From the NCBI GenBank assembly GCA_020428025.1, contig JAGQNO010000006.1, positions 1 through 33,266 of the forward strand: a stretch of DNA of 33,266 bases. The letters run 5' to 3'. The position numbers were made by a program, and so were the translations under genes. This DNA comes from Candidatus Saccharimonadota bacterium. Its GTDB lineage: Bacteria; Patescibacteriota; Saccharimonadia; Saccharimonadales; UBA4665. Shown in pieces: positions 13,842 through 22,366 of the stretch (positions are counted from its first letter, which is position 1; each line of letters begins with the position of its first letter). The notes under the pieces are model-generated. The model was not told where the DNA came from. It ran no database searches and saw only the letters and a list, made by a program, of their open reading frames with translations.

Positions 13842-15151
13842 TATTTGTAGCTCACATTGCCAGGGCTGGTCACCGCGCTTATCCAGGTTTGGCCAGCTTC
13901 TAGCGGCAGCGGCTTGCCGTCCGCGGCCGTAAAGACTAGCTGAGCGTCGTTACTGGCCTTGGTCCAATTGCCAACTGTTACGGTGCCGTTTTGGAAGACA
14001 TAAGCGGTACCAGTGCCGATTGGGTTGTAATTGCTGTAGGCTACCCCTTGCGCGTCCAGAGAGCCTGGGGTCATAGGGACCACTATAGCCACAACGACCC
14101 GTGGCGCTAATTGTTGATTAGTGTTGGCATCTAGATGGGCCGCGCCCGCCAGTGAGCGCTTGTAGGTTTTGCTGGCAGAATCATAATCGTACCGGGGATT
14201 AAAGGCGTAACCGCTCATGTTAAAATCTATGCCCGTGGCGGGCTTGGCAGTGTCTGTAGCAGTTTGCGGGCTGGCAACCGCCTTGGCCTTAGGGGCGGTG
14301 GGTACGCGCACAAAGCCGCTGTAGGCACTCTTGTAGCCCTTGGCGGTACCAGCGCCGGCTAACGTGGCCACATTAGCGTAGACGTTATGCGGCGCAGCTT
14401 TAGTATTGACCCTTTGGAAACTGCCGCCGTTATAGTACTGATCCAGGTCTTGGGTGCCGGTGGTTTTAATAAGATTTAAGGCATCCGGACTGCCGCCAAC
14501 ATGGGCGTAAATCGCCTGAAAGCCCAGCGCCCACTGCACATAGTAGGGCCGACTGGACCTAATGGGCCCAATACTTCCCGGCTGCTCATCCTGGAAGAGC
14601 GCCAAAAAGCGCGTGATGCCGCCCTCTGCCACGGCCTCAAAGACCACACCAGCTTGGCTCAGGCCCGACTGCGGCCGCGCCTCTAGGCTATTTTCTATCA
14701 TGACACCTACGACTGGCCGCTCGTTGATTTCTTTTGCCACCTGCAAACCGGTCAAGCTGGACGCAACAGTAGTAGGCTTAGGAGCTTCTTTTTTAACGGG
14801 CTTAGTCACGGCGACTTGCTTAGCGGGCTTATCCGGCTTAAGCATAATGTAGCTGGTCACGCCAGCCACAGCAATTAGTAGCACCCCAATCACGGCTATT
14901 ATCTCTGTTCTAGTTGGCGGCCATGGCAGATTAAACCAATGGTGCCCACTGCCCCGCGGCTTCTCGCGCTTGGCCAACCTGTCAAACACCATGGCCTGCT
15001 CCGGCGTCTCTTCTATGCGCGGGCTAGGGATTTCCTGATGCACAGCCACCTGCTCTGGAGTCTGAAACGTTGGCTTTGGGACCGGTGTTGGTTTTGGCGC
15101 TTCTTCCGGTACCAGCTTAGGCGCTGGCGCCGGCCGAAAATCATCAATCAT
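13841..15151 (-). CDS. DUF3048-domain membrane-anchored protein
   Basis: Residues 1-80 are proline- and lysine-rich (APAPKLVPEEAPKPTPVPKP), residues about 84-106 form one transmembrane helix (IIAVIGVLLIAVAGVTSYIM), and the rest lies outside the cell. The outer part matches DUF3048 (YerB-like): RPVVGVMIENSLEARPQSGL, EGGITRFLALFQ, SIGPIRSSRPYYV, HVGGSPDAL and APHNVYAN. The biochemical role of the family is not established. It heads an operon with the membrane kinase and regulator, so it may be the kinase's outer partner; this is inference from gene order. An ATTATA complement gives a TATAAT box seven bases before the ATG. Confidence 0.88.
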   Translation of the reverse strand: MIDDFRPAPAPKLVPEEAPKPTPVPKPTFQTPEQVAVHQEIPSPRIEETPEQAMVFDRLAKREKPRGSGHHWFNLPWPPTRTEIIAVIGVLLIAVAGVTSYIMLKPDKPAKQVAVTKPVKKEAPKPTTVASSLTGLQVAKEINERPVVGVMIENSLEARPQSGLSQAGVVFEAVAEGGITRFLALFQDEQPGSIGPIRSSRPYYVQWALGFQAIYAHVGGSPDALNLIKTTGTQDLDQYYNGGSFQRVNTKAAPHNVYANVATLAGAGTAKGYKSAYSGFVRVPTAPKAKAVASPQTATDTAKPATGIDFNMSGYAFNPRYDYDSASKTYKRSLAGAAHLDANTNQQLAPRVVVAIVVPMTPGSLDAQGVAYSNYNPIGTGTAYVFQNGTVTVGNWTKASNDAQLVFTAADGKPLPLEAGQTWISAVTSPGNVSYK

Positions 15152-15175
15152 GGGTTAAATTATAACACGCTTATG
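15152..15175 (-). promoter_or_regulatory. Promoter of DUF3048-kinase-regulator operon
   Basis: The minus strand reads CATAAGCGT (15175-15167), two bases, TATAAT (15164-15159), seven bases, then the ATG. No ribosome site fits, so the mRNA is probably leaderless. The rest of the gap to 15251 holds only AT-rich partial palindromes such as GCATAtagacTATGC. Confidence 0.5.
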
Positions 15176-15251
15176 GCTAGTTTTTGATGGAAGCTAGTGC
15201 CCATCCCAAGCATATAGACTATGCTCTATATTATCGATTATGATCTATACG

Positions 15252-16679
15252 CTACAGAGACGAGAGCTGTGCATGTATGCGCCTAAGCGCAACCTCTTTG
15301 CCTAAAACCGCTAAGCTTTCTGCCAGCCCCGGACTACTCGGCGCCTGCGTAGTAGCAATGCGCACTAAGCTAAACAGCACGGCCGGCTTTTGGCCGGATT
15401 TTTCTAGCAAATCGTTGAGCCGGGCCTGCAGGTCTTCTACGGTAAATTCGCTGGCTTCTAAAGTGGCTTGAGCCTGCTCCAATAGATTGCGTAGTTCCTG
15501 CGTGGACAGTTTTTTGAGCTGCTTGTGGCCGTTGATTAACTCCGGATTAATCGGCAAATCGGTAAAGAAGAACGATGTTAGCTCCGGCAATTCCGCCAGA
15601 TACTTTAGGCGCTCCTGCACCAGCGCCAGCACGGCGCGGCGGTAGTCTTGCGAGTAGTCCGCGGCCTCTGGTGGCCAATAATCGTTGCATAGTGCGAATA
15701 GCTCGTCCAAAGAGAGGGCCCGTATAAAGGCGCCGTTCATCCAGAGCAAGCGGCGCTCATCAAAGCGAGCACCGGCGCGCTGCACTTTACCTAGGGAGAA
15801 TTTGTCTATGAGCTCCCCTATGGTAAAGATTTCTTGCTCGGTGCCGTCATTCCAGCCCATGCTGGCAATAAAGTTTACGAGTGCCGCCGGCAGGTAGCCG
15901 TCTCTGATGTAGTCTAGGACATCTTTGGCGCCATCGCGCTTAGACAGTTTTTTGTTGCCGTCCGGCCCTAGGATGTGCGGCATGGTGGCCAAAATTGGCC
16001 GCTCCAATTCCAGCGCTTCATACAAATTTAAGAAGTTGGGCGTACTGGCAATGAACTCTTGGCCGCGGATGACATGGGTTATTTTCATGTCTGCGTCATC
16101 GCAAATGTGGGCAAAGTTGTAGGTTGGGTAGCCGTCTGATTTCATCAAAATAAAATCGTCTATGGCTTCCGCCCCGGCGTGCAGGCTACCCATAACGGCG
16201 TCTTCCCACTGGTAGGCTTTGGGGTCCGATTTAAACCGCAGCGGCGTGGAGCCATCCCACTCCGGCGGATTTTCTGGCCGGTGGTTACGGTACAAAAACG
16301 GCTTTTTGGCTTTTTGGGCGGCCTCGCGGAAAGCTTGAACTTCTGCTGCGGTGTAGGGGTCGGCGTAGGCGCGGCCAGAATCTATGAGCTTCTGCGCCCA
16401 CTCTTTATAGCGCGGCAAACGCTCTGACTGCAGGTACGGCGCGTACGGGCCGCCGATATCCGGGCCTTCATTGTATTCCAGCCCCAAAGCTCGCAGGGAG
16501 TCCATGATATGCTGCCCCGCCCCTTCTACCTCGCGTTTTTTGTCTGTGTCTTCTAGGCGCAGCACAAACTGGCCATTGTTTTGCTTGGCCAATAAATAGG
16601 CAAACAGCGCAGTGCGGATGCCGCCTACGTGCAGATAGCCGGTGGGGCTGGGCGCAAATCGAGTTCTAACAGGAGTCAT
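15252..16679 (-). CDS. gltX: Glutamyl-tRNA synthetase
   Basis: The class I synthetase that charges tRNA-Glu, whose gene (CTC) also lies in this window. The N-terminal HIGH-type motif is in FAPSPTGYLHVGGIRTALFA (residues about 7-26), and the KMSKS-type loop is KKLSKRDGA (about residue 240). LRFKSDP, GYPTYNFAHICDD and HVIRGQEFI are further family marks. The C-terminal anticodon-binding domain is complete; the total of 475 aa is normal. Organisms of this kind often use a non-discriminating form that also charges tRNA-Gln, but the sequence alone does not show it. A TATAAT box lies seven bases before the ATG. Confidence 0.96.
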   Translation of the reverse strand: MTPVRTRFAPSPTGYLHVGGIRTALFAYLLAKQNNGQFVLRLEDTDKKREVEGAGQHIMDSLRALGLEYNEGPDIGGPYAPYLQSERLPRYKEWAQKLIDSGRAYADPYTAAEVQAFREAAQKAKKPFLYRNHRPENPPEWDGSTPLRFKSDPKAYQWEDAVMGSLHAGAEAIDDFILMKSDGYPTYNFAHICDDADMKITHVIRGQEFIASTPNFLNLYEALELERPILATMPHILGPDGNKKLSKRDGAKDVLDYIRDGYLPAALVNFIASMGWNDGTEQEIFTIGELIDKFSLGKVQRAGARFDERRLLWMNGAFIRALSLDELFALCNDYWPPEAADYSQDYRRAVLALVQERLKYLAELPELTSFFFTDLPINPELINGHKQLKKLSTQELRNLLEQAQATLEASEFTVEDLQARLNDLLEKSGQKPAVLFSLVRIATTQAPSSPGLAESLAVLGKEVALRRIHAQLSSL

Positions 16680-16692
16680 TGTGCCAATTATA
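16680..16692 (-). promoter_or_regulatory. -10 box of gltX, leaderless spacing
   Basis: TATAAT (16692-16687) is followed by TGGCACA and the gltX ATG on the minus strand. No Shine-Dalgarno sequence is present. Confidence 0.5.
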
Positions 16693-16699
16693 GCAAAGA

Positions 16700-17668
16700 T
16701 TACAGAGTTGAGGCGATTTTTTGAATCTGTTCAGTGGTCAGCGTGCCGCCACCCAAAATCTGATACAAAACGCCGCCGCTGACCCAGGCGGCCTGGTTTT
16801 GGCCGTAGACATAGACTTGGCGGCCACCGGCGTTAATCGTGCTTATGGCGCTATCGCCGTTCGCTAATTGCAGTGTGTCGCGCAGGCTTGAACTGTCCCA
16901 GTGGGACTGTTTCTGGACAATGGTGTACCGACGCCCCTGCCCGTTGGCGGCGCTCATTTCCTCATAGGTCATGGTAACCATGCCAGGCTTGCCATCAATA
17001 GTGGTCAGCGTAAAACCGCTTGGCGTGTAGTCCGGCATAACGGCGCTAAAACCGGCTTTTTGTCCGGCCAGTTGCAGCTTAACCGATTGGCTGCTGCGGT
17101 AACCCCAAACACCTAGTAGCACTACCAAGACGGCAGCCACTAAGACTATCCAGCTCATGCGTTCCTTAAGAGCTTTAGCGGCGCGGTGGCGCTTTTTGAG
17201 CGGCAAAGGCGGCGCAGGCTGCTCATGCGATGTTGCGCGGGCGAGCGCTTGTTCAAAAATATCTACCGTACTGCGCTGAATTTCAGAAGCGGTTTCTGCA
17301 AACGGCATAGATACGGGCTGCTGCAGTACTTCCATGGTTTTTTGGACAGCTGCTGGCACAGTGTTCTGGGCAAAGTGGGCTACACGCGGGCTCAGGCCAG
17401 TTTGGCTGGCACGTACTTGGCGCTCTGGCTTCACGCGCGTGAGCGATGCCTTAGGTGCAACAACAGGGGTAACGGTCACTTTAGATTTTGCCGGAGTCAG
17501 AGGAGTCTGTTTTTTGACCTGTTTGGCGGTGGAAGGAGCAGGTTTTTTGACTGCTCGACGCATCAGCGTGCGCGACGTGCCGGGCTTGTGGCGCACGCCA
17601 TCAATTGAGCCACGGCGCACGGGCTGCTCTGGAGTTTTGGAATCGACTGTGTTTTTCTTCGCCACCAC
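16700..17668 (-). CDS. Single-pass membrane protein with DUF4367-like outer domain
   Basis: A 322-aa protein. Residues 1-168 are basic and largely disordered, rich in lysine, proline, threonine and arginine (RTLMRRAVKKPAPSTAKQVK). Residues about 171-190 form a transmembrane helix (MSWIVLVAAVLVVLLGVWGY). The outer domain of about 120 residues reads like DUF4367: MPDYTPSGFTL, VTMTYEE, YTIVQKQSHWDSSSLRD, VYVYGQNQAAWVSGGVLYQI and a C-terminal helix. Family members occur in outer parts of anti-sigma or lipoprotein-like proteins; the role is unknown. The start is GTG at 17668 or the next codon, also GTG. It is divergent from the gene at 17745. Confidence 0.75.
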   Translation of the reverse strand: MVAKKNTVDSKTPEQPVRRGSIDGVRHKPGTSRTLMRRAVKKPAPSTAKQVKKQTPLTPAKSKVTVTPVVAPKASLTRVKPERQVRASQTGLSPRVAHFAQNTVPAAVQKTMEVLQQPVSMPFAETASEIQRSTVDIFEQALARATSHEQPAPPLPLKKRHRAAKALKERMSWIVLVAAVLVVLLGVWGYRSSQSVKLQLAGQKAGFSAVMPDYTPSGFTLTTIDGKPGMVTMTYEEMSAANGQGRRYTIVQKQSHWDSSSLRDTLQLANGDSAISTINAGGRQVYVYGQNQAAWVSGGVLYQILGGGTLTTEQIQKIASTL

Positions 17669-17744
17669 TTATATGCTTATGTTTACATTAATAGTAGCGC
17701 CTCTTGATGTCTACTGCAAGTGGCGTCATACTACTAGGCAGTCT

Positions 17745-19220
17745 ATGGATTTTTTAGACCCCAAGAAACAGCGCCAAAACACCATAGTCCTCTATGCGGG
17801 GTATCTGCTGATTGGCATCGCTATTATTATTAGTACTATTGTACTTTTGTACCAGGCCAATGGGTATGAGGTAGACAATAAAGGTAAGCTGGTGCAAAAC
17901 GGCCTGGTGTTTTTTTCTAGCCAGCCAAACCCAGCAACCATTTATTTAAACGATAAAAAACAGTCTCAGCAGACAAATAGTCGCGTGAGCATCCCGGCCG
18001 GCCAGTATTCAGTACGGTTAGCTCGCGCCGGCTACCACGACTGGCAACATACTCTCTCTGTTCAGGGGGGAGATGTTCAACATTTTGATTACCCATTTTT
18101 GGTTCCCAAAACGTTAGCGCCTAAAGCCTATGGCACGGCCTATGCAAGTGTGCCGTCACTGGTATCACAGAGCCGCGATAAGCGCTGGCTGATGGTACAG
18201 CCCAACTCAGCAGAAGCTAGTTTTGATATCTACGACCTAAAAAATCCCACAGACCCTGCGGTAAATGTGACAATTCCTGCAGAAATTGTGGCCACTTCAA
18301 ATGGGGCTGCTACCTGGAAGGTGGTTGCTTGGGCGGACGATAATCAGCACGTATTACTCTCTCGCAATGACGCCAGCGGAACAGCGTATATTATGCTTAA
18401 TCGGGCTGAAGTTGCTCAAAGTAAGAATCTGACCACTCTCTTTAACCTGTCGAGCGGCAGCGTTTTAACCCTAAACAATAACAAGTTTGACCAATACTAC
18501 CTTCATGTCCCCGCCACCGGAGAGCTTTCTGCCGTAAGTCTGTCTACTCCCACGCCTGCTGTTGTGATAAAAAACGTACAGGCTTTTAAGACATACGATA
18601 ATTCTACGGTCTTGTATGCTACTACCACCGGGGCGCCGGCTGGCAAAGTGGCAATCAACATGTTTTCCGGCGGCCAAACATTCTTTCTGCGCTATCTCTC
18701 TGCTGGCAGCACCTACTTGTTAGATATGGCCGGGTATGGCGGTACTCCTTACGTGGTGCTTGGCTCCGCAGCGGACAACAGCGTCTACATTTACAAAAAC
18801 CCAGAAAAGCAGCTCCGTGGCGGTAGTAAAAATGCAGTGGCCATGCGCGCTATTCGACTAACAAATCCGCAGTATCTTGCGTTTTCCCCTACTGCTCAAT
18901 ACATCCTAGTCCAGAGCGGCCAATCTGTTGCGGTGTACGATATTTTCCAGCAACGACTATCTAACTATAAAGAGTCAGCCCCCGTGGACGCCCCTCAAAC
19001 ACACGCAACCTGGATGGATGGACATCGTCTAGTGTTTGTTAGTGGCGGCACATTGCTGTTGCATGATTTTGATCAAACAAATCTGCAGACACTCATGGCG
19101 GCTGCGCCAGATTTTGCCCCCGCCTTTAGTCCTGATTATCATTATGTATATACGCTTGCCCCCGCCACCGGCGGTATGCAGCTACTACAAACACCTCTGT
19201 TAACCCCTGCTGATTTGTAG
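17745..19220 (+). CDS. Membrane-anchored PEGA-domain protein with propeller-like repeats
   Basis: A 491-aa protein starting MDFLDPKKQRQNTIVLYAGY. One transmembrane helix lies at about 17-41. A PEGA-type domain follows at about 55-125 (SSQPNPATIYLNDKKQSQQT, IPAGQYSVRLARAGYHDWQ). The rest consists of repeated beta segments with a propeller rhythm, such as WADDNQHVLLSRN, LTNPQYLAFSPTAQYILVQS and APAFSPDYHYVYTLAP. PEGA domains occur in surface proteins. An upstream extension of the frame to 17334 is rejected because it runs through the divergent gene; the ATG at 17745 directly precedes the membrane helix. Its stop is two bases from that of the convergent sortase gene. Confidence 0.8.
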   Translation: MDFLDPKKQRQNTIVLYAGYLLIGIAIIISTIVLLYQANGYEVDNKGKLVQNGLVFFSSQPNPATIYLNDKKQSQQTNSRVSIPAGQYSVRLARAGYHDWQHTLSVQGGDVQHFDYPFLVPKTLAPKAYGTAYASVPSLVSQSRDKRWLMVQPNSAEASFDIYDLKNPTDPAVNVTIPAEIVATSNGAATWKVVAWADDNQHVLLSRNDASGTAYIMLNRAEVAQSKNLTTLFNLSSGSVLTLNNNKFDQYYLHVPATGELSAVSLSTPTPAVVIKNVQAFKTYDNSTVLYATTTGAPAGKVAINMFSGGQTFFLRYLSAGSTYLLDMAGYGGTPYVVLGSAADNSVYIYKNPEKQLRGGSKNAVAMRAIRLTNPQYLAFSPTAQYILVQSGQSVAVYDIFQQRLSNYKESAPVDAPQTHATWMDGHRLVFVSGGTLLLHDFDQTNLQTLMAAAPDFAPAFSPDYHYVYTLAPATGGMQLLQTPLLTPADL

Positions 19221-19222
19221 CT

Positions 19223-20587
19223 CTAAAAGCCTAGGTCTTTGCCGCGGCGATTCATTCGCCGTAGTCCCAACATGGTTGCGGTAATGGCGATGATGATTAG
19301 GAAGATAATCCAGCCGCTGCTGTGCGTAAAACGGTACCACAAAGTTTTGCCGTTGCCCGCTAGCTGCGGCGCGGCGCTGGTGTCTGTAGTGGTCATTGCG
19401 GCCGCAACTGGTGCCGCGGCAGTGTTGCCGCTTACGTCCGGACTGACTTGGTCGCCCACAATAATGAGGCGCCTCAGGCTGGTGCCGGGCGGATCGCAGG
19501 TGATAAGGGTAGCAGTGGCCTGGTGACCGTCTACAGGCAGCAAAACGCTTACTTCGGTAGGTTCTACAATCCGTTTAGAAAACACTTTATACACATAGAC
19601 TTTGCCGTCCTTTGTTAGATAGAACGTGTCGCCTGGCTGCAATAGATGGAGCAGCACAAAGGCAAACTTATACTGCCCCTTGTTAAAGATGTTGTTAGAG
19701 GAGTGCCCATACACCACGGTGTTACCGTTCTGCCCCGGCGACGAGGTGGTTGGATAGTGTACCACCCCTTGATCCAAGAAACTTTCTATAACAGATTCCG
19801 TGGGGTCCGACTGGTAAATAACTGGAATTTCAACGTTAATTTTAGGAATAATAATTTGCGGGGTATTGCCAGCGGCCACGCTCTCTGGGCTGACAATCAG
19901 CGGCGTATTAGTAACATTGCGCGATGGCTGTATAAATGGTGCAATAATGCGCTCGTTAAAGAAGCTAAACAGGAATAGTACAGTAGCCAGTAGTCCCATG
20001 CCCAGCCCAAAAATCACGGACTGGAAATGTCGATTTTTGGTGACTTTTTTGGTCTTGAGCACATGCTTCTGCAGTTTTTTACCTACCTCTGTCTGGGGCG
20101 CTTTTTTGGCCTGTTCCAGCACGGCCACGGCTTTAGAGCGCTTCTTCTTTCCGGCCGATGCCACCTGATTTTTAACTTCTACCAACTTCTCCTGCTGCTG
20201 CAGCGGTGCTGGCTTGGGGTTTTTATTGCTGGCATAAAATTCAGTCCAGACCTGGTGTTTTTCATCGTCTGGCAGCGCCTGATAGTAGTTGTGCCACTCT
20301 ACCTGAATCTGGGCCATGCTCTTGCCGGAGTGGTTGAGCTGATACATATACTCCTGATGCTTGGAACGCGCCGCCGCTGGCATAACAGCGACCTCTTTTT
20401 TCTCTACAGCAGCGTTAGGCTCCGCCTCATAAATTTTGGCCAGCTTTTCCCTAATCATGTTTACCTCTGGCGCGTTGTCCGGCCGACCTGTCTGCCCCGG
20501 CAGCGGCTGCACCATATTCTGCCCGCGCGGCATAACATAGCCGCCATCTGGCCGCTGTGGTGGTCTAGTAGGGTCCAAGGGGTTCAT
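19223..20587 (-). CDS. Sortase with long cytoplasmic N-terminus
   Basis: Sortases cut a sorting signal and attach proteins to the cell wall or to pilins. The catalytic residues are visible as H295 (VVYGHSSNN), C364 (LITCDPPGTS) and R372 or R373. The protein has 454 aa, against about 200-250 for a typical sortase. The extra length is a roughly 185-residue cytoplasmic N-terminal part rich in glutamine, lysine and proline, including a helical MAQIQVEWHNYYQALPDDEK segment. One transmembrane helix lies at about 189-210 and a second at 425-442, after the catalytic domain, a two-anchor layout seen in some class B, C and E-like sortases. No substrate with a clear sorting signal is seen in this window. 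Confidence 0.88.
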   Translation of the reverse strand: MNPLDPTRPPQRPDGGYVMPRGQNMVQPLPGQTGRPDNAPEVNMIREKLAKIYEAEPNAAVEKKEVAVMPAAARSKHQEYMYQLNHSGKSMAQIQVEWHNYYQALPDDEKHQVWTEFYASNKNPKPAPLQQQEKLVEVKNQVASAGKKKRSKAVAVLEQAKKAPQTEVGKKLQKHVLKTKKVTKNRHFQSVIFGLGMGLLATVLFLFSFFNERIIAPFIQPSRNVTNTPLIVSPESVAAGNTPQIIIPKINVEIPVIYQSDPTESVIESFLDQGVVHYPTTSSPGQNGNTVVYGHSSNNIFNKGQYKFAFVLLHLLQPGDTFYLTKDGKVYVYKVFSKRIVEPTEVSVLLPVDGHQATATLITCDPPGTSLRRLIIVGDQVSPDVSGNTAAAPVAAAMTTTDTSAAPQLAGNGKTLWYRFTHSSGWIIFLIIIAITATMLGLRRMNRRGKDLGF

Positions 20588-20652
20588 ATATCTATCTACC
20601 AGTATACTGCAAGGGGCGGATTTGCAGGTAAGTTTTTATGGTTATATGCGCT

Positions 20653-20681
20653 AAAAAGCTCCACGCACTGGTGGAGCTTTT
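20653..20681 (-). terminator. Bidirectional terminator after tRNA-Leu
   Basis: AAAAGCTCCAC pairs with GTGGAGCTTTT around a six-base loop. On the minus strand it begins five bases after the tRNA CCA and ends in TTTTT. The opposite arm would also give T residues on the plus strand. The rest of the 98-base gap holds the sortase promoter (TATACT, 13 bases before the ATG). Confidence 0.8.
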
Positions 20682-20685
20682 ACTT

Positions 20686-20771
20686 TGGTACCGCGGACTG
20701 GACTTGAACCAGCACGGGCTAATGCCCAAGAGATTTTGAGTCTCTCATGTCTACCATTCCATCACCGCGGC
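20686..20771 (-). tRNA. tRNA-Leu (anticodon CAA)
   Basis: An 86-base class II tRNA. The acceptor is GCCGCGG with CCGCGGT, giving an unusual G1-U72 pair. The anticodon stem is AGAGA/TCTCT with loop CTCAAAA, so the anticodon is CAA, reading UUG. The long variable arm is GGGCATTAGCCC-like and the T loop reads TTCAAGT. CCA is encoded (20688-20686). Confidence 0.95.
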
Positions 20772-20793
20772 TTACAGTTACAGAACAGATGCA

Positions 20794-20822
20794 ATTATAC
20801 AGGGGTCCAGCGCTTTAGTAAA
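20794..20822 (-). promoter_or_regulatory. Promoter of tRNA-Leu
   Basis: On the minus strand TTTACT (20822-20817) and TATAAT (20799-20794) are 17 bases apart, with TG directly before the -10. Transcription should begin about 16 bases before the mature tRNA. Confidence 0.65.
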
Positions 20823-20823
20823 C

Positions 20824-21609
20824 TTAATCCACTACCAAACTCGTGCTAACCGAGGCAAACAACTGCCCAGGATTTTGCAGCCACAGCACACTGGCTTTGG
20901 TAGCTACAGCCAGCCGCCAAGGATTGTTTTCTGGGCCGATGACTGGCGTGCTGCTGACCTGCCCGCCGCTAGCCACAAAAGTTTGCCCTAGGTGCTGTGT
21001 CACCACGCTGAAGCTATACTGCTCCGTGAGTGCTCGTAGGCAGTCAGTTAGCTTTTGCAGAGTGATATCAAAACTAAACGCCATTGGAAAATGCATGGCA
21101 GTGCCTAGACGCTGCAGCTGGCTGTAGCTCAGCACCACCAGCGTATCAGGCCGATGCTGCACCAAGCTTGGCAGAGCTGTGATATATTCTATGGCATCTC
21201 GCGTTAACGTGACTTGCCCGACATGCTTTTCTAGGAATTTTTCTAGCAAAATGGCAGTTTCTGAATTGCGACCAATATCGCCCGCAATTAACGTGCCGTC
21301 TGCCCAGTTGGCCATGGCTTGTAGCTCACCTAAAGCCTGCGTGCTAAAGCTACCGCTGGGCGTGCTGGGCGCGTATTCTCCGTTTTCTAACGTTTTGCCC
21401 ACTGTTTTTCTAAGGGCGTCCGGCAGAAGTACTTTAACAGTGCCAGCGCCGGCCTGCTGCGCCAGCATGTAGGCCTGCGCGGGTGCCAACGCGGCCTGAG
21501 CATTGCCGCCAACAATCAGCAGTTTGCCGGCGTGGAACTTATTTTCTGGCCGGGACCAGAGTAAGTCAGGGAAAAGTGGCTTAGCTTTGGTTTGTTTTTG
21601 CAGGCTCAT
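20824..21609 (-). CDS. NnrD/YjeF-C-like kinase-fold protein
   Basis: The N-terminal part resembles NAD(P)HX dehydratases of the ribokinase fold: RPENKFHAGKLLIVGGNAQ, APAQAYMLAQQAGAGTVKVL and LIAGDIGRNSET. Those enzymes repair hydrated NAD(P)H using ATP or ADP. The C-terminal part diverges: I do not see the typical GxGD-type catalytic loop, which reads QHLGQTFVASGGQ here. The protein may therefore be inactive or have a new substrate. At 261 aa it is slightly short. Its ATG overlaps the stop of the coiled-coil gene (ATGA), so the two are coupled. Confidence 0.6.
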   Translation of the reverse strand: MSLQKQTKAKPLFPDLLWSRPENKFHAGKLLIVGGNAQAALAPAQAYMLAQQAGAGTVKVLLPDALRKTVGKTLENGEYAPSTPSGSFSTQALGELQAMANWADGTLIAGDIGRNSETAILLEKFLEKHVGQVTLTRDAIEYITALPSLVQHRPDTLVVLSYSQLQRLGTAMHFPMAFSFDITLQKLTDCLRALTEQYSFSVVTQHLGQTFVASGGQVSSTPVIGPENNPWRLAVATKASVLWLQNPGQLFASVSTSLVVD

Positions 21610-22235
21610 GTTGGCAAGATAGCCTTCTCTAGCTTGCTGACCCTTTTGCCAAGTTTGTGCAGGTCAAACTTCATGACGCGCCGTTCTTCTGACTCGAGCG
21701 CATTAGTAAATTTGATTTCTTCTCTAAAGCTTTCTTTGGTTTCTTGCATGGACTCTATAAAATCAGTTTTTTGCGCCTCCATGAAGGCGTAGATTTCCTC
21801 TGTTTGGCCATGTGCCTCGCTGCGCAGCTCATAGGCAAGTTTGTCTACTTTAGCGTCCACGGCCTTAATATCAAGGCGCAGTTCTACTATTTCTGAATGC
21901 AGACGCTTCTCAACGGATTTAATTCTGGTATCTAATGCCTCAGTCTTTACTTCTAGTGCTTTGCCCTGCTCCACAATCTTTTCCTTAAGATATGCGCTCT
22001 GGGCAACAATCTCATTGTGCAAGTCCTGGCGCATACTGGCCATATCAGACCGCAGGCTGGCGATGTCCGTCTGCATACTGGCCATATCAGACCGCAGGCT
22101 GGCGATGTCCGTCTGCATACTGGCCATATTAGACCGCAGGCTACCCATATCCGACTGTTGGCCGGCCATGTCTGACTGCAGGCGCAGGATGGCCTGCATT
22201 AAATCGGAATTGGTGGGCTCTTTTAGGGCGCTCAT
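21606..22235 (-). CDS. Coiled-coil protein with 14-residue repeats
   Basis: A 209-aa protein that is almost entirely predicted coiled coil. After MSALKEPTNSDLMQAILRLQ come heptad-rich repeats, with the 14-residue unit SMQTDIASLRSDMA present twice in full and flanked by degenerate copies. The long C-terminal helix is charged (KSVEKRLHSEIVELRLDIKA, KLGKRVSKLEKAILPT). No transmembrane segment or enzyme motif is seen. I chose the ATG at 22235 rather than upstream ones, because a TTGACA/TACAAT promoter places the transcript start at this codon and the ATG at 22244 lies inside the -10 box. It is coupled by ATGA to the NnrD-like gene. Function unknown. Confidence 0.8.
   Translation of the reverse strand: MSALKEPTNSDLMQAILRLQSDMAGQQSDMGSLRSNMASMQTDIASLRSDMASMQTDIASLRSDMASMRQDLHNEIVAQSAYLKEKIVEQGKALEVKTEALDTRIKSVEKRLHSEIVELRLDIKAVDAKVDKLAYELRSEAHGQTEEIYAFMEAQKTDFIESMQETKESFREEIKFTNALESEERRVMKFDLHKLGKRVSKLEKAILPT
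22031..22142 (-). repeat. 42-bp tandem repeat inside the coiled-coil gene
   Basis: Two identical 42-bp units (22031-22072 and 22073-22114) are followed by about 28 bp of a third with one mismatch. Each unit encodes 14 residues, or two heptads. Identity at DNA level suggests recent duplication. Confidence 0.95.
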
Positions 22236-22270
22236 ATGTCCCATTGTAGGCGCGGCAAAACCGCTGTCAA
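22236..22270 (-). promoter_or_regulatory. Strong promoter of the coiled-coil gene
   Basis: A perfect TTGACA (22270-22265) and TACAAT (22248-22243) are 16 bases apart, and the ATG follows seven bases later. This is the clearest leaderless promoter in the window. Confidence 0.75.
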
Positions 22271-22366
22271 CACCCCTGTTAAAAAAGTTAATCATTATTT
22301 AATATTTGGCCGGGCGTAACAGATTGAGCGGAAAAAATGGGGCAGTGCGTATTATTTACAGCGTTG

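Noticed and set aside
17334-17744. Upstream extension of the PEGA-protein frame
   Set aside because: It is antisense to the DUF4367-like gene and shows no protein-like pattern.
22031-22142. CRISPR array
   Set aside because: The 42-bp units are directly joined without spacers and lie in frame in a coiled-coil gene.
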